The notes under the pieces: generated by a model
Databases searched by the model: none
The model's input: only the letters and a program-made list of their open reading frames with translations
Told to the model about the DNA's origin: nothing
Part shown: positions 9,311 through 18,874 of the stretch, piece after piece
How positions within the stretch are numbered: the first letter of the stretch is position 1
Layout: each line of letters starts with the position of its first letter
Position numbers and translations under genes: made by a program
Source: Blastomonas aquatica
Lineage (GTDB): Bacteria > Pseudomonadota > Alphaproteobacteria > Sphingomonadales > Sphingomonadaceae
Direction of reading: 5' to 3'
DNA: 64,000 bases
Assembly: GCF_014639875.1 (NCBI RefSeq)
Contig: NZ_BMGD01000001.1
Span: 248,001-312,000 of the forward strand

Positions 9311-10216
9311 TCACGCCACCGCGCGCGCCACCAAAGACGGCAGCTCGCGCCCGAGTACGCCTGCCATCCAGCGATTGGCCGCGATAAAGCCGGCGAGATC
9401 GAGCCCGTGCGCGATGCCAGATTGCTGCGCGAGATAGATCAGGTCTTCGGTCGCAATATTGCCGGTCGCCTTCGGCGCAAACGGGCAGCCGCCCAGCCCG
9501 CCGAGGCTCGCGTCGAGTGTGGTGACGCCTGCCTGGATCGCCGCCCAGGCATTGGCGATGCCGGTGCCCCGCGTGTTGTGGAAATGCGCGCGCAGGTTGA
9601 CGTTGCCCGGCACGAACTCGCGCAAGCGGCCGTAAAGATCGGTCACCTGCGCAGGGACCCCGACGCCGATCGTGTCGGCGAGCGCGATCTCTGCAGGTCC
9701 AGCTTCGAGCACGGCATGCGCAATGTCCATGACTCGCTGCGGCGGGACATCGCCCTCGAACGGGCAACCGAAAGCGGCAGATATCGTCACCTGCGCGATC
9801 AATCCTTCGGCCTTTGCGAAGCGGATCATCTCGCGCGCCTCGACGATCCCCTCGGCCACCGTCTGGCCTTGGTTCTTCTGCCCGAAGGTGTCGGTGGCGA
9901 CGATGACGCAGCCGATTTCGTCGACCCCGCGCCTGCCGCCCTCGCGGGTGGCAAGCGCGCGCAATACGCCACGCTTGTTGAGCGTGAGGCCGATGTAGGA
10001 AACGTCGGGCCGGTCGGGCAACCCTGCGATCACCGCTTCGGCGTCGCCCATCTGCGGAACGCGCTGCGGATGTACGAAGCTGGCGACCTCCATGCGGCGC
10101 ACCCCGGCATCGATCATCGCTACGATCATCGCCAGCTTGTCGGCCGTCGATACGATATCGGGCTCGTTCTGCAGGCCGTCGCGCGGGCCAACCTCTATGA
10201 TCTGAATGCTGCTCAT
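9311..10216 (-). CDS. Hydroxymethylglutaryl-CoA lyase-like enzyme
   Basis: About 301 residues from ATG 10216. IIEVGPRDGLQNE at the N-terminus, AHFHNTRGTG near residue 230, and LGGLGGCPFAPKATGNIATED (catalytic Cys loop) identify the HMG-CoA lyase family, which cleaves 3-hydroxy-3-methyl acyl-CoAs to a ketoacid and a CoA ester. A start six codons earlier (10234) would place the first codons inside the TGTATACA operator, so 10216 is preferred. It heads the minus-strand catabolic run. With the neighbouring CoA-transferase it suggests cleavage of a branched hydroxyacyl-CoA made from the cluster's substrate. A citramalyl-CoA-type lyase is a possible alternative. Confidence 0.9.
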   Translation of the reverse strand: MSSIQIIEVGPRDGLQNEPDIVSTADKLAMIVAMIDAGVRRMEVASFVHPQRVPQMGDAEAVIAGLPDRPDVSYIGLTLNKRGVLRALATREGGRRGVDEIGCVIVATDTFGQKNQGQTVAEGIVEAREMIRFAKAEGLIAQVTISAAFGCPFEGDVPPQRVMDIAHAVLEAGPAEIALADTIGVGVPAQVTDLYGRLREFVPGNVNLRAHFHNTRGTGIANAWAAIQAGVTTLDASLGGLGGCPFAPKATGNIATEDLIYLAQQSGIAHGLDLAGFIAANRWMAGVLGRELPSLVARAVA

Positions 10217-10225
10217 GGACCAGTT

Positions 10226-10233
10226 TGTATACA
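10226..10233. promoter_or_regulatory. Candidate GntR operator (lyase/hyu side)
   Basis: TGTATACA inside TTTGTATACATTT, directly before the HMG-CoA-lyase-like gene. The same palindrome occurs at 11064-11073 on the other side of the GntR gene. Repetition at both control regions supports a shared operator. Confidence 0.6.
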
Positions 10234-10270
10234 TTTCATTTTGCCGCGTCCAGCGCTGTCAAAAAAACGA

Positions 10271-10954
10271 TTAGTCATTTGCGCGCCGTTGTTCCTTCCG
10301 GCGGACCGCGGTGATGCTGAACGCATGGAAGGCGCGGCGGATGTGGCTGGTCATCACCGCACGCGCCCAATGCGCGTCGCGCGCGGCGAAGGCTGCGATC
10401 AGCTCGCGATGATCGCGCGCCGACTGCAGCAGCTCATCGACGCGGTACTGCTGCGCGGTGCGGCTGACCACAGGCTGTTCGATCAGCGTCGGCAGGATCG
10501 CGCTCAACCGCGGCGAGCGCGCTGCCTCGAGGATGATGTCGTGGAAGCGGCGGTTCTGCGCCAGGAACGCGGCGATATCGGGCGGGCTGGCCTGGACTGC
10601 GGCGTCGAGGACGTCAGAAACCGTGGCGAGCTCCTCGAGCATCTGTTCGGTGATGTTGCGCGCCGCGCGGCTGGCTGCATGGCCCTCTAGCATTCCGCGC
10701 AGGATGAACATCTCGTCGATATCATCAGCGGACCAGTCGGCCACGAACAGCCGCTTGGAACCGCTGCGTACGATCAGCAGTTCATTCTCGAGCCGCCGCA
10801 CCGCCTCGCGTACCGGGGTCCGCGACACGCCCGAGATTCGCGCCAGCTGCTCTTCGGTCAGCTGCTCGCCCGGCTCGGCGGTGCCTGACAGCACGAACTG
10901 GCGGATCTTGTCGTAGGCGACATCGGAGGCCCGCTGCGATGCTGCTTTTTCCAT
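10271..10954 (-). CDS. GntR family transcriptional regulator (FadR/FCD subfamily)
   Basis: 227 residues from ATG 10954, chosen because AGGGAG lies 9 bases upstream. An open frame extends to 11113 but has no ribosome site and no family similarity. The N-terminal winged helix (ASDVAYDKIRQFVLSG, then LTEEQLARISGVSRTPVREA) is classic GntR. The C-terminal helical FCD domain shows NRRFHDIILEAARSPRL and SARDHRELIAAFAARD, with histidines in metal- and ligand-binding positions. It sits between the two arms of the catabolic cluster and probably represses both through TGTATACA sites, being relieved by a pathway acid. Confidence 0.92.
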   Translation of the reverse strand: MEKAASQRASDVAYDKIRQFVLSGTAEPGEQLTEEQLARISGVSRTPVREAVRRLENELLIVRSGSKRLFVADWSADDIDEMFILRGMLEGHAASRAARNITEQMLEELATVSDVLDAAVQASPPDIAAFLAQNRRFHDIILEAARSPRLSAILPTLIEQPVVSRTAQQYRVDELLQSARDHRELIAAFAARDAHWARAVMTSHIRRAFHAFSITAVRRKEQRRAND

Positions 10955-11063
10955 GTTTTTCAACTCCCTGCGCAATGACCGGGCATGGCACGCCACCGGC
11001 CCCGAGCATTCTGCGGCGCCAACCTGCACCATGGTTTTGAATTTCGCTATTGACGATAGACAT

Positions 11064-11073
11064 TTGTATACAA
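11064..11073. promoter_or_regulatory. Candidate GntR operator (divergent promoter)
   Basis: TTGTATACAA is a perfect 10-base palindrome between gntR (minus) and the racemase-fold gene (plus). It shares TGTATACA with the site at 10226-10233. Position and symmetry fit binding of a GntR/FCD dimer. Confidence 0.65.
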
Positions 11074-11133
11074 TACCGTCAACACGGAACAGGCCTGATG
11101 GATCGACAACCATCGCGCCAAGCGGGGTGTAGC

Positions 11134-11886
11134 ATGCCGGACGATCGCCGCATCAAAGTCATCGTACCGATTCCGATGGATGCCGCAGGCGTTGCTTCGC
11201 GGGCCGCACAGCTTCCTTCCGACTTCGTCCGGCCCGGCTTCGTGCCCGAGTTCGTCGCCGTGCCGTGGGGCGCGGCGTTGGGGGACAGCTATCACGACAT
11301 GCTGCTGATGGACTGGACCGTGTTCCAGAGCGGCATCACCGCTGAGGATGAAGGCTATTCGGGCGTCCTGATCGATACGGTCAGCGATTCTGGGCTGCGC
11401 GCGCTGCGTTCCCGGCTGACCATCCCGGTGATAGGCCCGGGCGAGGCGGCGTTTGCCGCCGCGATGATGCTGGGCAAAAAGTTCACCGTTCTCACCATGT
11501 GGCCGCAGTGGTTCCCGCTCTACCAGAAGACGCTGACCGAATATGGCTTTTGGGATCGCGTTGCCTCGCTGCGATCGATCAACACCCGCCCCGATGTCAC
11601 CGAATTGCTCGCGGGCAAGGAAGAGGTGATCTTCGACAAGCTCAAGACCGAGGCAACGCGCGCCATAGAGGACGACGGTGCCGACGTGATCGTGCTCGGA
11701 TCGACGACGATGCACCAGTCGGCGGCGTACCTTGCGGCCAATCTGCCGATCCCGGTGATCAACCCCGGTCAGATCGCCTGGAAATTCATGGAAAGCCTGA
11801 TCGAATGCGGGCTGACGCACAGCAAGATGGCGTTTCCGATGCCGGAAGTGCCCAAGGATGCAGACATAAGAAAGGGTTGGTTCTGA
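11134..11886 (+). CDS. Asp/Glu/hydantoin racemase-fold protein lacking both usual cysteines
   Basis: 250 residues from ATG 11134 (GGGGTG upstream); ATG 11098 is an alternative. The fold is recognisable from SGVLIDTVSDSGLRALRSRL, IPVIGPGEAAFAAAMML, GADVIVLGSTTMHQSAAYL and IPVINPGQIAWKF. In hydantoin and Asp/Glu racemases the two catalytic bases are cysteines in motifs like CFGDPGL and VLGCTGM. Here the matching positions read TVSDSGL and VLGSTTM, i.e. Thr and Ser. A standard two-Cys racemase is therefore unlikely. A decarboxylase or isomerase of the same fold, or a different acid/base pair, is possible. It is the first gene of the plus-strand arm and is coupled (TGATG) to the next gene. Confidence 0.8.
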   Translation: MPDDRRIKVIVPIPMDAAGVASRAAQLPSDFVRPGFVPEFVAVPWGAALGDSYHDMLLMDWTVFQSGITAEDEGYSGVLIDTVSDSGLRALRSRLTIPVIGPGEAAFAAAMMLGKKFTVLTMWPQWFPLYQKTLTEYGFWDRVASLRSINTRPDVTELLAGKEEVIFDKLKTEATRAIEDDGADVIVLGSTTMHQSAAYLAANLPIPVINPGQIAWKFMESLIECGLTHSKMAFPMPEVPKDADIRKGWF

Positions 11887-12317
11887 TGGCAAGTTGGTCA
11901 CCCGGAGGCGCAGGCCAGGCCGCGCTACCCTATCCGTTCTACATCGACATAGTCACCAAGCGGTACTTCGACGGGGTCGACAACAAGAACATGGACCAGG
12001 TGCTCAATTGCTTCGCGCCCGATGCGACGCTGACCGAGGTGACGTCGAACACCGTGCACCAGGGCCGCGAGGCGATCCGGGCGATGTTCGTCAAGCTTTT
12101 CGCCGATTTCGAGCAGATCTGGCACGGCAATTTCGTGCATGTCGCAGACCCCGCCTCGAACGCGGTCTGTTCGCAGTTCACCGTGCTGATCACGCCCAAT
12201 GGCGGCGAGCAGCTTCGCTATGAAAACTGCAACCGTTTCTACCTCGACGACCGGCTGTTCCGCGAAGTCTACGTCTACATGAGCGGCGATAACCTGCTCA
12301 AGGAAGGGGACGCCTGA
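11886..12317 (+). CDS. NTF2/SnoaL-like protein, copy 1
   Basis: 143 residues with a cone-shaped NTF2-like fold pattern: an N-terminal helix (ITKRYF-type, VTKRYFDGVDNKNMDQVLNC), FAPDATLTEV, then REAIRAMFVKLFADF and a C-terminal strand pair ending EVYVYMSGDNLL. Family members act as isomerases, dehydratases or ligand-binding proteins; no catalytic residues can be assigned with confidence. Start and stop are coupled to both neighbours (TGATG at each end), so it is co-translated with the racemase-fold gene and the second NTF2 copy. Confidence 0.8.
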   Translation: MASWSPGGAGQAALPYPFYIDIVTKRYFDGVDNKNMDQVLNCFAPDATLTEVTSNTVHQGREAIRAMFVKLFADFEQIWHGNFVHVADPASNAVCSQFTVLITPNGGEQLRYENCNRFYLDDRLFREVYVYMSGDNLLKEGDA

Positions 12318-12715
12318 TGCAATACGCACCCACGCTCAGGCGCGATGAACTGATTGCCTTCGCCACGCAGACCTATTTCGGCAGCGTCGATGCCAAGGAC
12401 ATGGCGGCCACCCTCGCCTGCTTCCACGACGAGGCGCTGTTCACCGTCCAGACGAGCTTCACCACCCATGCCGGCAAGCCCGCAATCGAGCGAATGTTCG
12501 TCGATTTCTTCGGCGCGTGGGAGAAAATCGTCCACCGCGATTTCATCTGCACCGTCGATGACACCAACGGGCGGATCGCGGCCAGCTTCATCGCTGATCT
12601 CACCGCCGCCGATGGCAGCGTGACGACACTCAACAACACCAATTTCTGGCGCCTGCGCGACGGCAAGTTCCAGGAAGTCCACGTCTATATGAGCGGAGCC
12701 AATGTGCTGGTCTGA
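12317..12715 (+). CDS. NTF2/SnoaL-like protein, copy 2
   Basis: 132 residues, clearly related to the preceding gene. Both end in an EVxVYMSGxN sequence, and both have the TYF/RYF helix, the F-H/P-D-A/E-x-L strand and an F-V-x-(F/L)-F helix. Tandem duplication and divergence is the simplest origin. It may form a heterodimer with copy 1 or act on a successive intermediate; this is inference. Translation is coupled to copy 1 by TGATG. The receptor gene follows after about 70 bases. Confidence 0.8.
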   Translation: MQYAPTLRRDELIAFATQTYFGSVDAKDMAATLACFHDEALFTVQTSFTTHAGKPAIERMFVDFFGAWEKIVHRDFICTVDDTNGRIAASFIADLTAADGSVTTLNNTNFWRLRDGKFQEVHVYMSGANVLV

Positions 12716-12786
12716 CCGGCACTGAAAACACCCGCCAAAGCAAGATCCGGTTCGGGGGAACCGCAGCACTTCAGGGAGTTTAAATC

Positions 12787-15312
12787 ATGCGCCTATCCAG
12801 TTTGTCTGCCGCAGCATCGGCCACCGTTCTTGCCGCCATGATCTCCGGTGCGCTGGCAACGCCGGCTTTGGCCCAATCCAGCGAACAGGCCGAGGCCGGC
12901 GACAACGTCATCATCGTCACCGCTCGCCGCCAGAATGAATCGCTCGCCGATGTTCCGGCATCGATCACCGTTTTCACCGCCGACTCGATCCAGAAGACCG
13001 GGGTCGAGACCGCCGATCAGTTCGTCCAGCTGACCCCCGGCGTCACCATCGTCACCGGCACCGCTGAAGCGGGCGACACCCAGATCAACATCCGCGGCAT
13101 CAACGGCGCGCGCGATGCGGAAAGCTCGGTCGCGCTGGTGGTCGACGGTATCCTCAAGACCAACACCGCGCAGCTCAACCAGAACCAGGGCACGCTGCGC
13201 CAGATCGAAATCCTCAAAGGTCCGCAGGGCGCGCTTTACGGTCGCAATGCCGCAGCTGGCGCGATTGTCATCCAGACGCTGAAGCCCGGCGACACGCTCG
13301 AGGCCGGAATCGAATTAAGCGCGGCCGAGCAGCAGACCTATCGCGGCAATGCGTATATCTCGGTGCCAATCGGCGAAGGTGCAGGCTTCGTGCTGTCAGG
13401 GTCCTACCTCCAGACCGACGGCTTCTACCGCAACATCTTCCTCAATAACTCGAAGACCATCGACGATCAGGAAGTCTGGTCGGTCGACGGGCGCTTCGTC
13501 GCACAGCTCGGCGATCGCACCGAGATCGACGCCAAGGCGCGCTATTCGGATCTCAGCGGTGCATCGATCGCGTTCAACGCCGCGTTTCACCTGCCCAATT
13601 TCGCAGGCGCCAACCCGGCATTCTTCGAGGACGTCAACGACCATCCGTTCAGCTTCTACAACAACATCCGCCCGACCAACGACCAGACGACATTCGATGC
13701 TTCGATCAAGCTCGAGCACGAATTCGACTTCGCCAAGCTGACCCTGTGGGGCCTTTACAGCAATGTCGATCAGTCGCTGACCGCAGACGGCACTTCGGCC
13801 GATTTTGCCCGGTTCACCTTCCCCGGTGCGACGCCCGCCTCGGTCGCCGCGTCGAACACGTGCTTTGCCAGCACTGCGGCGCTCACCGGCTTCCCGGTCA
13901 ACCAGCCGGGATTCATCGGCGCGACCCCGGTGCCGTTCATCTTCGCGCCAACCACCGGATCGACCTTCGGCCCGTACAGCCCAACGACCTGCGACGGAAC
14001 GCAATACCAGATCCGCGAACAGGAAGACTTCAGCGGTGAGATCCGCCTGTCGTCGAACGGCGATGGTCCGTTCAATTGGCAGCTGGGCGCCTATTATCTC
14101 AACATCAGCCGCGATGTCGGGGTCAGCCTGGGCGCGGATCTGGGCCAGGGTATCATCCGCCAGCTCTACAATGCACCGGGGACCACCAACCCCACCACGC
14201 AGCTGTATTTCGACCAGTTCAGCACCGACGTCTATGCCGCGTTCGGATCAGCGGACTACAATTGGAACGATGTCATCAACATCGGCCTGGCGCTGCGCTA
14301 TGACATCGAGGACCGCAGTGTTTCCAATCGCGTGCCTGTGGCGACAGATCCGTTCACCGGCGGCCCGATCAATCCCGGTCAGGTCGGCGGCGCGATCCCC
14401 GACAAGTCGGAAAGCTACAAGCAGCTCCAGCCCAAGCTGACCTTCCGCTGGGCAATGGCGGACAACGTCAACCTCTATGCCAACTGGGGGATCGGCTTCA
14501 AGGCGGGCGGCTTCAACAATTCGGGGTCTGCTGCGGTGGTCGATCAGAACTTCAACCAGTTCATCGGCTCGGATGTCCGCATCACCGACAACTACCGCAA
14601 GGAAACATCGAGCGCATTCGAGGGCGGCATCAAGGGCTCGATCCTTGATGGCAAGGTTACCTTCGATCTGGCCGGCTACTACACCGATGTTGATGACATG
14701 CAGTTCTTCGAGTTCTTCGTCGGCGGCTTCGGCCTGTTGCGTGTGGTCTCGAACATCGACGAGGTGCAGATTTACGGCGCTGAGCTCAACCTCAATGCCG
14801 AGGTGACCCCGGGCTGGACGATCTTCGGCGCGGTCAACGTCACGGAAAGCGAGATCAAGGCCAACGCCTCGCGGCCGCAGACGGTGGGCAACAAATCGCC
14901 TTCTACTGCGGATTACACGATCAACCTGGGCACGCAGATCGTGGCCCCGATCGCCAGCAGCTTCGATCTGGTGGCGCGCGCCGATTATCGCATCACCGGC
15001 CCGACCTGGTTCCACACGCTGCAGGAAAACACCGTGCCGACAATCTTCAGCGGCCTTCTGCCGGGCTCCGCGCTGGCACTGCCTGCGTTTGTCGGCGATG
15101 CCGATTATTCGGTGACCCGTCGCGATGCCTTCGGCGTGCTTGATGTTCGCTCAGGCCTTGAAGGCGAGAACTGGCGGATTACGGTGTTTGCCGACAACGT
15201 GCTCAACCGGCGGTACCTTAACGAGGTGATCACCGCGGCAGAGTTCGGCGGATCGTTCATCTCGCCCGGCGGTCTGCGCCGCCTGGGGGTCGAGGTCGGG
15301 TACAACTTCTGA
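12787..15312 (+). CDS. TonB-dependent outer-membrane receptor
   Basis: 841 residues. A signal peptide (about residues 1-29, ending GALATPALAQ) is followed by a plug domain: IIVTARRQNESLADVPASIT, then LTPGVTIVTG, INIRGINGARD, LKGPQGALYGRNAAAGAI. A long 22-strand-type barrel follows and ends in an aromatic residue (GVEVGYNF), as outer-membrane proteins do. GGAG-type bases lie about 10 bases before the ATG. It probably imports the substrate of the adjoining catabolic cluster across the outer membrane; sphingomonads commonly pair such receptors with catabolic genes. The ligand is unknown. Confidence 0.92.
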   Translation: MRLSSLSAAASATVLAAMISGALATPALAQSSEQAEAGDNVIIVTARRQNESLADVPASITVFTADSIQKTGVETADQFVQLTPGVTIVTGTAEAGDTQINIRGINGARDAESSVALVVDGILKTNTAQLNQNQGTLRQIEILKGPQGALYGRNAAAGAIVIQTLKPGDTLEAGIELSAAEQQTYRGNAYISVPIGEGAGFVLSGSYLQTDGFYRNIFLNNSKTIDDQEVWSVDGRFVAQLGDRTEIDAKARYSDLSGASIAFNAAFHLPNFAGANPAFFEDVNDHPFSFYNNIRPTNDQTTFDASIKLEHEFDFAKLTLWGLYSNVDQSLTADGTSADFARFTFPGATPASVAASNTCFASTAALTGFPVNQPGFIGATPVPFIFAPTTGSTFGPYSPTTCDGTQYQIREQEDFSGEIRLSSNGDGPFNWQLGAYYLNISRDVGVSLGADLGQGIIRQLYNAPGTTNPTTQLYFDQFSTDVYAAFGSADYNWNDVINIGLALRYDIEDRSVSNRVPVATDPFTGGPINPGQVGGAIPDKSESYKQLQPKLTFRWAMADNVNLYANWGIGFKAGGFNNSGSAAVVDQNFNQFIGSDVRITDNYRKETSSAFEGGIKGSILDGKVTFDLAGYYTDVDDMQFFEFFVGGFGLLRVVSNIDEVQIYGAELNLNAEVTPGWTIFGAVNVTESEIKANASRPQTVGNKSPSTADYTINLGTQIVAPIASSFDLVARADYRITGPTWFHTLQENTVPTIFSGLLPGSALALPAFVGDADYSVTRRDAFGVLDVRSGLEGENWRITVFADNVLNRRYLNEVITAAEFGGSFISPGGLRRLGVEVGYNF

Positions 15313-15369
15313 CGGTCACGCCTGCCACCGTCATCCGCATTCGCGCGCGGGTGGCGGTGGCCTTCGCGT

Positions 15370-15699
15370 TCAACCCTTGGCGTATATCCAGGCGGCCCAG
15401 AGCCAGCCGGCGATCAGCAATGTGCCGCCGATCGGGGTGACCGCGCCCAGCCAGCGCGGCGCGCCCAGCGCCATGGCATAGAGGGTCAGAGCGAAGATCG
15501 CCGAGCCCGCCAGCAGCGTCAGGGCAGGCCCCCGCGCCACCCCCATGATCGCCAGCGCCGCGACCGCATGAACCAATTGATACATGCCCCCGGTGCGCAG
15601 CCATTCGGCCTGCTGCTCGCCCGCCGCCGCATGCGCGCCGAACGCGCCTGCCGCCACCGCCAGCGCTGCTGATACCGCCGCCAAAACCGCGATCATCAT
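15370..15699 (-). CDS. DUF423 (YgdD-like) membrane protein
   Basis: About 109 residues with four hydrophobic segments and the family sequences AAGAFGAHA, QLVHAVAALAI and VTPIGGTLLIAGW. DUF423 proteins are small inner-membrane proteins of unknown role. The ATG at 15699 overlaps the stop of the upstream PLP-enzyme gene (TGATG), which fixes the start and shows translational coupling. An in-frame extension upstream lies inside that gene. Confidence 0.88.
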   Translation of the reverse strand: MMIAVLAAVSAALAVAAGAFGAHAAAGEQQAEWLRTGGMYQLVHAVAALAIMGVARGPALTLLAGSAIFALTLYAMALGAPRWLGAVTPIGGTLLIAGWLWAAWIYAKG

Positions 15700-16781
15700 C
15701 ACAAAATTCCCTTGTTCTGTTGGCCTAGCAACCTGGCGATATGGTCGGCGGAGCGCTGCCAATCGATCCCGCAGCCTGCAAGCCAGGCATCGTCATAATA
15801 AGTGCAGCCATAGCGCTCGCCGCCATCGCACAACAGGGTGACGATGCTACCGGTCTCGCCCGCCGCTGCCATCTCCTCGATCAGCGTTGCACACGCGACC
15901 AGATTGGTACCGGTCGATCCGCCAACACGGCGTCCCAGCCGGTCAGACAGCGCGCGCATCGCGCCGATGCTGGCGGCGTCTTCGACCGCGATCATCCGGT
16001 CGATCACCCCGGGGATGAAGCTCGGCTCGACACGCGGACGACCGATGCCCTCGATCCGGCTCGCGCAGCCTTCGGGGAGAATCGTGGCAGAGCGGTCGTG
16101 GAAATGGCGGTGGAACACCGAATGTTCGGGGTCGGCGACGCACAGCCGGGTGGCGTAGCGCTGATAGCGCAGATAGCGGCCGATGGTGGCAGAGGTCCCG
16201 CCGGTGCCCGCGCCGCAGACGATCCAGTCGGGTACGCTGTGTTCTTCCTGCGCCATTTGCGCGAAGATGCTCTCGGCGATGTTGTTGTTGCCGCGCCAGT
16301 CGGTCGCACGTTCGGCATAAGTGAACTGGTCGAGATAATGCCCGCCGGTTTCCGCAGCCAGCCGGTGCGCAACATCGTAAACGGTGCGCGGATCATCGAC
16401 CATATGGATCTCGCCGCCCTGAAAGCGGATCGCATCGAGCTTGGGCGCGGCGGTGGTCGCTGGCACCACCGCGATGAAGCGCAGCCCCAGCATCCGCGCG
16501 AAATAGGCTTCGCTCACCGCAGTCGAGCCCGACGACGCCTCGATCACGCAGCTGTTTGGCCCGATCCATTCGTTGCACAGCGCGTAAAGGAACAGCGAGC
16601 GCGCCAGCCGGTGCTTGAGGCTGCCGGTGGGGTGCGAACTTTCGTCCTTGAGATACAGCGTGATGCCGGGATAGCGCGGCAGATCGACCCGGATCAGGTG
16701 AGTGTCGGCGGAGCGGTTATAGTCCGCCTCGATCCGCCGTACCGCTTCATCGAGCCAGCCGCGCGGGCACAGATCGCTCAT
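15699..16781 (-). CDS. PLP-dependent cysteine-synthase-fold enzyme (possible L-cysteine desulfhydrase)
   Basis: 360 residues of fold-type II PLP enzyme. [20 protein letters not shown] carries the Schiff-base lysine (about residue 56). [20 protein letters not shown] is the substrate loop, [17 protein letters not shown] is the phosphate-binding glycine loop, and GGSTGTNL lies near the C-terminus. The form [12 protein letters not shown] and the length resemble the Cds1-like desulfhydrase branch rather than CysK, but that assignment is tentative. The start overlaps the M3 peptidase stop by 4 bases and the stop overlaps DUF423, giving a three-gene operon. Confidence 0.85.
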   Translation of the reverse strand: MSDLCPRGWLDEAVRRIEADYNRSADTHLIRVDLPRYPGITLYLKDESSHPTGSLKHRLARSLFLYALCNEWIGPNSCVIEASSGSTAVSEAYFARMLGLRFIAVVPATTAAPKLDAIRFQGGEIHMVDDPRTVYDVAHRLAAETGGHYLDQFTYAERATDWRGNNNIAESIFAQMAQEEHSVPDWIVCGAGTGGTSATIGRYLRYQRYATRLCVADPEHSVFHRHFHDRSATILPEGCASRIEGIGRPRVEPSFIPGVIDRMIAVEDAASIGAMRALSDRLGRRVGGSTGTNLVACATLIEEMAAAGETGSIVTLLCDGGERYGCTYYDDAWLAGCGIDWQRSADHIARLLGQQNKGIL

Positions 16782-18823
16782 GCAGCCGCGTCCTGCAGCC
16801 CGTGTCGGATCAGCATCGCCTGCGGATCGGGGTCGCGACCCCGGAAGGCCCGGAAGCTCTCTGCCGCTGGCCGGGTCGCGCCGCGCGCGAGCACTTCGGC
16901 GCGGAAGCGATCACCGGTCGCGCGGTCGAGCAGGCCTGCCTCGGCAAACGCCATGAAGCCATCGGCGGCAAGCAGTTCGGCCCACAGATAGCTGTAGTAA
17001 CCCGCCGCATAGCCGCCTGCGAAAATGTGGCTGAAGGCGTGCGGGAAGCGGTGCCATTCGGGCGGCCGCATCACCGACACTTCGTCGCGCACCGCCTCGA
17101 TGACCTCGACCGGGTCGCTACCCATGGTGCCCAGATGCAGCAGCATATCGAACAGCGCGAACTCGATCTGGCGGATCAGGAACAGTCCCGCCTGGAAGTG
17201 CCGCGCCTTGAGCAGCCGGTCGAACAGATCGCCGGGCAACGGCTCGCCGGTGCGGTGGTGCCCCGACATCGCGGTTAACACGCTCTGATCCCAGGCGAAG
17301 TCTTCCATCAATTGGCTGGGCAATTCGACCGCATCCCATTCGAACCCGCTGGTCCCTGCTATGCTGGGGCGATCGACCTGAGTCAGCAGCAGATGCAGGC
17401 AGTGTCCGGTCTCGTGCAGCAGCGTGCCGACGTCGCTGTGGCTGAGCAGCGAGGGGGTGTTCGCGCCAGCGGGCGAGAAGTTGCACACCATATAGGCGAC
17501 AGGAACCTGCACGTGATCGCCATCGTTGCGTCGGGGACGCGCTTCGCCCATCCAGGCGCCGCCGCGCTTGCCGGAGCGCGCGAAGAGATCGAGATACAGG
17601 CCGGCAACCACGCCGCCGCCCTCATCGACGACATCGAAGAACCGCGCATCAGGGTGGTACAGCGACGCGTCCGACCGCTCGACCAGCTTGATGCCGAACA
17701 GCTTGGCGAGCAGTTCCTGCCAGCCCGCCATGACGCGATCGACCGGGAAATAGCCGCGCACTTCGGCCTCATCGACGGCATACACCGCCTGGCGCAGCTT
17801 GTTCGAGGCAAAGCCGACATCCCACGGCTGGAGATCGGCGATGCCCAGCTTGTCGGCGGCAAAGGCGCGCAGCTCATCGAGATCGCGCTGCGCAGCGGGT
17901 CGCGCACGCGCCGCAAGGTCGCGCAGGAAGGTCAGCACCGCGCCGCCATCCGACGCCATCTTGGTGGCGAGCGAATAGTCGACCGGATCGGCAAAGCCCA
18001 GCAGGCTGGCCGCCTTGCGCCGCAGTTCGAGGATACGCGCAATCCGGTCGGAATTGTCGAACTCGCCCGCATTGGGCCCCTGGTCGGAGGCCCGCGTCCC
18101 GAAAGCGCGGTAGACGCGCGCGCGCAGCTCGCGGTTCTCAGCAAAGGTCAGGATCGCGTTGACGGATGGCATCTGCAGCGTCACCCGCCAGCCGGTCTCG
18201 TCCTTGGCGGCAGCAGCGGCGGCGAACATCGCCTTGTCGGTGTCCGATACGCCCGCCAGATCGGCCTCGTCGGTGATCAGTTCGCCCCAGGCATCGGTTG
18301 CATCGAGCACCGCGCTGCCGAAGCTGTTCGATAACGAAGACAGCTCGACCGAAATATCCTCGAACCGCTGGCGCGCATCGGCCTCCAGCGCGACCCCCGA
18401 AAGGCGAAAATCGCGCAAGGCATGCTCGACCGCAACCCGGTCGGCTTGGGGAAGCGCTTCGAACGCAGGCGTTTGCGAGAGCGCGGTAAACACCTCGAAC
18501 AGATCGCGGTTCTGTCCCACCTTGATCGAGTTGGTGACCAGCCGCTGCTCACCCTCCTGATAGGCCGCGCGCAGCGCGGGCGAGTCGGCGACCGCGTGCA
18601 GGTGCGACACCGCAGCCCAGATCGCGCCCAGATCGGCATCGGCACGCTCGAACGGCAGCCACGCTTCGGCGAAGGTCTCAGGCCGTGTTGTCGTCAGAGC
18701 TTCGACCGTCGCGGCATGCCGCGCAAGCGCCTCGTCCAGGGCGGGCGCGATCTGATCGGCGGTGATTTCGGCAAAGCGCGGCAGGGCGCGCGTATCGGCT
18801 AGGGGATTGTGCGTTTCGGTCAT
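16778..18823 (-). CDS. dcp: M3 family peptidyl-dipeptidase (Dcp-type zinc metallopeptidase)
   Basis: About 681 residues. The zinc motif HETGHCLH (HExxH) lies in the C-terminal half, followed by the third-ligand region [18 protein letters not shown]. The C-terminal [22 protein letters not shown] is a further M3 hallmark. No export signal is visible, so it is probably a cytoplasmic oligopeptidase removing C-terminal dipeptides. ATG 18823 is preferred over 18841 because GGGGTGGG precedes it and the conserved protein starts there. First gene of a run with the PLP enzyme and DUF423. Confidence 0.92.
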   Translation of the reverse strand: MTETHNPLADTRALPRFAEITADQIAPALDEALARHAATVEALTTTRPETFAEAWLPFERADADLGAIWAAVSHLHAVADSPALRAAYQEGEQRLVTNSIKVGQNRDLFEVFTALSQTPAFEALPQADRVAVEHALRDFRLSGVALEADARQRFEDISVELSSLSNSFGSAVLDATDAWGELITDEADLAGVSDTDKAMFAAAAAAKDETGWRVTLQMPSVNAILTFAENRELRARVYRAFGTRASDQGPNAGEFDNSDRIARILELRRKAASLLGFADPVDYSLATKMASDGGAVLTFLRDLAARARPAAQRDLDELRAFAADKLGIADLQPWDVGFASNKLRQAVYAVDEAEVRGYFPVDRVMAGWQELLAKLFGIKLVERSDASLYHPDARFFDVVDEGGGVVAGLYLDLFARSGKRGGAWMGEARPRRNDGDHVQVPVAYMVCNFSPAGANTPSLLSHSDVGTLLHETGHCLHLLLTQVDRPSIAGTSGFEWDAVELPSQLMEDFAWDQSVLTAMSGHHRTGEPLPGDLFDRLLKARHFQAGLFLIRQIEFALFDMLLHLGTMGSDPVEVIEAVRDEVSVMRPPEWHRFPHAFSHIFAGGYAAGYYSYLWAELLAADGFMAFAEAGLLDRATGDRFRAEVLARGATRPAAESFRAFRGRDPDPQAMLIRHGLQDAAA

Positions 18824-18874
18824 GCCCACCCCATAGCCCAAATCGGCGGGTGGTCAGGCAATAAATCGGCGTGC

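Noticed and set aside
9296-10690. 464-codon plus-strand ORF opposite the lyase and gntR
   Set aside because: Antisense shadow; spans two real genes and the operator between them.
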